A stretch of DNA of 64,000 bases from contig OZ025248.1 of the NCBI GenBank assembly GCA_964019135.1, positions 72,422,119 through 72,486,118 on the forward strand, given 5' to 3'. Position 1 is the first letter of the stretch. The number at the start of each line of letters is the position of its first letter. Made by a program: the position numbers and the translations under genes. This DNA is from Arenicola marina (lineage: Eukaryota; Annelida; Polychaeta; Arenicolidae). Below are positions 58,501 through 64,000 of the stretch, piece by piece. Under the pieces are notes generated by a model. The model saw only the letters and a list, made by a program, of their open reading frames with translations. It was not told the origin of the DNA and made no database searches.

Positions 58501-61500
58501 GACGGGGAGGTGGTGTGTAGCGGTGAGAGTTATAGCGGAGGTCTGGACGGGGAGGTGGTGTGTAGCGGTGAGTGACAGTGATAGCGGAGGTCTGGACGGG
58601 GAGGTGGTATGTAGCGGTAACAGTGATAGCGGAGGTCTGGACGGGGAGGTGGTGTGTAGCGGTGACAGTGATAGCGGAGGTCTGGACGGGGAGGTGGTGT
58701 GTAGCGGTGAGTGTGATAGCGGAGGTCTGGACGGGGAGGTGGTGTGTAGCGGTGACAGTGATAGCGGAGGTCTGGACGGGGAGGTGGTGTGTAGCGGTGA
58801 GAGTGATAGCGGAGGGCTGGACGGGGAGGTGGGGTGTAGCGGTGAGTGACAGTGATAGCGGAGGTCTGGACGGGGAGGTGGTGTGTAGCGGTGAGTGACA
58901 GTGATAGCGGAAGTCTGGACGGGGAGGTGGTGTGTCGCGGTGACAGTGATAGCGGAGGTCTGGACGGGGAGGTGGTGTGTAGCGGTGACAGTGATAGCGG
59001 AGGTCTGGACGGGGAGGTGGTGTGTAGCGGTGACAGTGATAGCGGAGGTCTGGACGGGGAGGTGGTGTGTAGCGGTGACAGTGATAGCGGAGGTCTGGAC
59101 GGGGAGGTGGTGTGTAGCGGTGAGTGACAGTGATAGCGGAGGTCTGGACGGGGAGGTGGTGTGTCGCGGTGACAGTGATAGCGGAGGTCTGGACGGGGAG
59201 GTGGTGTGTAGCGGTGACAGTGATAGCGGAGGTCTGGACGGGGAGGTGGTGTGTAGCGGTGACAGTGATAGCGGAGGTCTGGACGGGGAGGTGGTGTGTA
59301 GCGGTGACAGTGATAGCGGAGGTCTGGACGGGGAGGTGGTGTGTATAGGTGAGTGACAGTGATAGCGGAAGTCTGGACGGGGAGGTGGTGTGTAGCGGTG
59401 AGAGTGATAGCGGAGGTCTGGACGGGGAGGTGATGTGTAGCGGTGAGAGTGATAGCGGAGGTCTGGACGGGGAGGTGGTGTGTAGCGGTGAGTGACAGTG
59501 ATAGCGGAGGTCTGGACGGGGAGGTGGTATGTAGCGGTGACAGTGATAGCGGAGGTCTGGACGGGGAGGTGGTGTGTAGCGGTGACAGTGATAGCGGAGG
59601 ACTGGACGGGGAGGTGGTGTGTAGCGGTGAGCGTGATAGCGGAGATCTGGACGGGGAGGTGGTGTGTAGCGGTGACAGTGAGAGCGGAGGTCTGGACGGG
59701 GAGGTGGTGTGTAGCGGTGAGAGTGATAGGGGAGGGCTGGACGGGGAGGTGGTGTGTAGCGGTGAGTGACAGTGATAGCGGAGGTCTGGACGGGGAGGTG
59801 GTGTGTAGCGGTGACAGTGATAGCGGAGGTCTGGACGGGGAGGTGGTGTGTAGCGGTGAGTGACAGTGATAGCGGAGGTCTGGACGGGGAGGTGGTGTGT
59901 CGCGGTGACAGTGATAGCGGAGGTCTGGACGGGGAGGTGGTGTGTAGCGGTGACAGTGATAGCGGAGGTCTGGACGGGGAGGTGGTGTGTAGCGGTGACA
60001 GTGATAGCGGAGGCCTGGACGGGGAGGTGGTGTGTAGCGGTGAGTGACAGTGATAGCGGAGGTCTGGACGGGGAGGTGGTGTGTAGCGGTGAGAGTTATA
60101 GCGGAGGTCTGGACGGGGAGGTGGTGTGTAGCGGTGAGTGACAGTGATAGCGGAGGTCTGGACGGGGAGGTGGTATGTAGCGGTGACAGTGATAGCGGAG
60201 GTCTGGACGGGGAGGTGGTGTGTAGCGGTGACAGTGATAGCGGAGGTCTGGACGGGGAGGTGGTGTGTAGCGGTGAGTGTGATAGCGGAGGTCTGGACGG
60301 GGAGGTGGTGTGTAGCGGTGAGAGTGATAGCGGAGGTCTGGACGGGGAGGTGGTGTGTAGCGGTGAGTGACAGTGATAGCGGAGGTCTGGACGGGGAGGT
60401 GGTGTGTAGCGGTGACAGTGATAGCGGAGGTCTGGACGGGGAGGTGGTGTGTAGCGGTGAGTGACAGTGATAGCGGAGGTCTGGACGGGGAGGTGGTGTG
60501 TAGCGGTGACAGTGATAGCGGAGGTCTGGACGGGGAGGTGGTGTGTAGCGGTGAGAGTGATAGCGGAGGGCTGGACGGGGAGGTGGGGTGTAGCGGTGAG
60601 TGACAGTGATAGCGGAGGTCTGGACGGGGAGGTGGTGTGTAGCGGTGAGTGACAGTGATAGCGGAGGTCTGGACGGGGAGGTGGTGTGTCGCGGTGACAG
60701 TGATAGCGGAGGTCTGGACGGGGAGGTGGTGTGTAGCGGTGACAGTGATAGCGGAGGTCTGGACGGGGAGGTGGTGTGTAGCGGTGACAGTGATAGCGGA
60801 GGTCTGGACGGGGAGGTGGTGTGTAGCGGTGACAGTGATAGCGGAGGTCTGGACGGGGAGGTGGTGTGTAGCGGTGAGTGACAGTGATAGCGGAGGTCTG
60901 GACGGGGAGGTGGTGTGTAGCGGTGAAAGTGACAGCGGAGGGCTGGACGGGAAGGTGGTGTGTAGCGGTGACAGTGATAGCGGAGGGCTGGACGGGGAGG
61001 TGGTGTGTAGCGGTGACAGTGATAGCAGAGGTCTGGACGGGGAGGTGGTGTGTAGCGGTGACAGTGATAGCGGAGGGCTGGACGGGGAGGTGGGGTGTAG
61101 CGGTCAGAGTGATAGCGGAGGTCTGGACGGGGAAGTGGTGTGTAGCGGTGACAGTGATAGCGGAGGGCTGGACGGGGGGGTGGTGTGTAGCGGTGAGTGA
61201 CAGTGATAGCGGAGGTCTGGACGGGGAGGTGGTGTGTAGCGGTGAGTGACAGTGATAGCGGAGGTCTGGACGGGGAGGTGGTGTGTAGCGGTGAGAGTGA
61301 TAGCGGAGGTCTGGACGGGGAGGTGGTGTGTAGCGGTGAGAGTGATAGCGGAGGTCTGGACGGGGAGGTGGTGTGTAGCGGTGAGAGTGATAGCGGAGGT
61401 CTGGACGGGGAGGTGGTGTGTAGCGGTGAGTGACAGTGATAGCGGAGGTCTGGACGGGGAGGTGGTATGTAGCGGTGACAGTGATAGCGGAGGCCTGGAC

Positions 61501-64000
61501 GGGGAGATGGTGTGTAGCGGTGACAGTGATAGCGGAGGACTGGACGGGGAGGTGGTGTGTAGCGGTGAGCGTGATAGCGGAGATCTGGACGGGGAGGTGG
61601 TGTGTAGCGGTGACAGTGAGAGCGGAGGTCTGGACGGGGAGGTGGTGTGTAGCGGTGAGAGTGATAGCGGAGGGCTGGACGGGGAGGTGGTGTGTAGCGG
61701 TGAGTGACAGTGATAGCGGAGGTCTGGACGGGGAGGTGGTGTGTAGCGGTGACCGTGATAGCGGAGGTCTGGACGGGGAGGTGGTGTGTAGCGGTGAGTG
61801 ACAGTGATAGCGGAGGTCTGGACGGGGAGGTGGTGTGTCGCGGTGACAGTGATAGCGGAGGTCTGGACGGGGAGGTGGTGTGTAGCGGCGACAGTGATAG
61901 CGGAGGTCTGGACGGGGAGGTGGTGTGTAGCGGTGAGAGTGATAGCGGAGGTCTGGACGGGGAGGTGGTGTGTAGCGGTGACAGTGATAGCGTAGGTCTG
62001 GACGGGGAGGTGGTGTGTAGCGGTGACAGTGATAGCGGAGGTCTGGACGGGGAGGTGGTGTGTAGCGGTGAGTGACAGTGATAGCGGAGGTCTGGACGGG
62101 GAGGTGGTATGTAGCGGTGACAGTGATAGCGGAGGGCTGGACGGGGAGGTGGTGTGTAGCGGTGAGTGACAGTGATAGCGGAGGTCTGGACGGGGAGGTG
62201 GTCTGTAGCGGTGAGAGTGATAGCGGAGGTCTGGACGGGGAGGTGGTGTGTAGCGGTGGGAGTGATAGCGGAGTTCTGGACCGGGAGGTGGTGTGTAGCG
62301 GTGACAGTGATAGCGGAGGTCTGGACGGGGAGGTGGTGTGTAGCGGTGAGTGACAGTGAAAGCGGATGTCTGGACGGGGAGGTGGTGTGTCGCGGTGACA
62401 GTGATAGCGGAGGTCTGGACGGGGAGGTGGTGTGTAGCGGTGACAGTGATAGCGGAGGTCTGGACGGAGAGGTGGTGTGTAGCGGTGACAGTGATAGCGG
62501 AGGGCTGGACGGGGAGGTGGTGTGTAGCGGTGACAGTGATAGCGGAGGTCTGGACGGGGAGGTGGTGTGTAGCGGTCAGAGTGATAGCGGAGGTCTGGAC
62601 GGGGAAGTGGTGTGTAGCGGTGACAGTGATAGCGGAGGGCTGGACGGGGGGGTGGTGTGTAGCGGTGAGTGACAGTGATAGCGGAGGTCTGGACGGGGAG
62701 GTGGTGTGTAGCGGTGAGTGACAGTGATAGCGGAGGTTTGGACGGGGAGGTGGTGTGTATAGGTGAGTGACAGTGATAGCGGAAGTCTGGACGGGGAGGT
62801 GGTGTGTAGCGGTGAGAGTGATAGCGGAGGTCTGGACGGGGAGGTGGTGTGTAGCGGTGAGAGTGATAGCGGAGGTCTGGACGGGGAGGTGGTGTGTAGC
62901 GGTGAGTGACAGTGATAGCGGAGGTCTGGACGGGGAGGTGGTATGTAGCGGTGACAGTGATTGCGGAGGTCTGGACGGGGAGGTGGTGTGTAGCGGTGAC
63001 AGTGATAGCGGAGGACTGGACGGGGAAGTGGTGTGTAGCGGTGAGCGTGATAGCGGAGATCTGGACGGGGAGGTGGTGTGTAGCGGTGAGAGTGATAGCG
63101 GAGGTCTGGACGGGGAGGTGGTGTGTAGCGGTGACAGTGATAGCGGAGGTCTGGACGGGGAGGTGGTGTGTAGCGGTGACAGTGATAGCGGAGGGCTGGA
63201 CGGGGAGGTGGGGTGTAGCGGTCAGAGTGATAGCGGAGGTCTGGACGGGGAAGTGGTGTGTAGCGGTGACAGTGATAGCGGAGGGCTGGACGGGGGGGTG
63301 GTGTGTAGCGGTGAGTGACAGTGATAGCGGAGGTCTGGACGGGGAGGTGGTGTGTAGCGGTGAGTGACAGTGATAGCGGAGGTCTGGACGGGGAGGTGGT
63401 GTGTATAGGTGAGTGACAGTGATAGCGGAAGTCTGGACGGGGAGGTGGTGTGTAGCGGTGAGAGTGATAGCGGAGGTCTGGACGGGGAGGTGGTGTGTAG
63501 CGGTGAGTGACAGTGATAGCGGAGGTCTGGACGGGGAGGTGGTATGTAGCGGTGACAGTGATAGCGGAGGTCTGGACGGGGAGGTGGTGTGTAGCGGTGA
63601 CAGTGATAGCGGAGGACTGGACGGGGAGGTGGTGTGTAGCGGTGAGCGTGATAGCGGAGATCTGGACGGGGAGGTGGTGTGTAGCGGTGACAGTGAGAGC
63701 GGAGGTCTGGACGGGGAGGTGGTGTGTAGCGGTGAGAGTGATAGGGGAGGGCTGGACGGGGAGGTGGTGTGTAGCGGTGAGTGACAGTGATAGCGGAGGT
63801 CTGGACGGGGAGGTGGTGTGTAGCGGTGACAGTGATAGCGGAGGTCTGGACGGGGAGGTGGTGTGTAGCGGTGAGTGACAGTGATAGCGGAGGTCTGGAC
63901 GGGGAGGTGGTGTGTCGCGGTGACAGTGATAGCGGAGGTCTGGACGGGGAGGTGGTGTGTAGCGGTGACAGTGATAGCGGAGGTCTGGACGGGGAGGTGG
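46505..64000. repeat. 17.5-kb 45/49-bp minisatellite with higher-order repeats, open at right edge
   Basis: Roughly 380 tandem units have core AGTGATAGCGGAGGTCTGG then ACGGGGAGGTGGTGTGTAGCGG. Most units are 45 bp. About one in three to five is 49 bp through a GTGA duplication (GGTGAGTGACAGTG). Rare unit variants repeat in order. A block at about 48140-51000 recurs at about 53868-56728 (offset 5,728 bp), and 51135-52380 is followed directly by a copy at 52382-53627 (offset 1,247 bp). The minus strand has no stops in any frame over kilobases, giving apparent proteins of 1,636 and 1,479 residues, which are not genes. The array's right end is not in the window. Confidence 0.97.

Overview
The window is eukaryotic (metazoan) genomic DNA. 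It has GT-AG introns, a secreted CUB-domain gene split into small exons, tRNA-derived SINEs with target-site duplications, MITE-like DNA elements and very many GC-rich minisatellites. A marine invertebrate (amphioxus- or mollusc-like) fits best, but the sequence alone does not settle the species. There is no sign of bacterial genes, operons or CRISPR.

One host gene can be supported, on the minus strand. A signal-peptide exon (42809-42878) matches in splice phase the first half of a CUB domain (6119-6302). That is followed by the second half (584-714) and a short exon closing the domain (212-272); the gene then runs off the left edge. The assembled start is about 149 residues: a signal peptide, then a four-cysteine CUB. 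The joined exons imply a first intron of about 36.5 kb, and most of what makes it long is tandem repeat. Exon 584-714 is one base short of the frame that completes the CUB, which suggests either a consensus error or a damaged allele.

Layout: 0-6.3 kb holds three CUB exons, a 25-bp minisatellite that grew inside duplicated copies of an exon edge, and a 20/23-bp array. 6.3-25 kb is mostly unique intronic sequence with small repeats, two copies of one SINE family, a GC-rich MITE and a 117-bp near-perfect hairpin element. 25-42.6 kb carries large arrays with 43-, 36-, 34-, about 55- and 28-bp units and a 200-base assembly gap. 42.8 kb is the signal-peptide exon. 43-46.5 kb is unique sequence with short arrays. 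46.5-64 kb is one continuous 45/49-bp minisatellite of roughly 380 units with higher-order structure, which runs off the right edge.

The very long open frames in the arrays (up to about 2,470 codons) follow from the repeat units. They are open in several frames or on both strands, and they are not called as genes. No defence system, toxin, viral element or biosynthetic cluster was seen. The most unusual content is the repeat architecture itself and its relation to the CUB gene.
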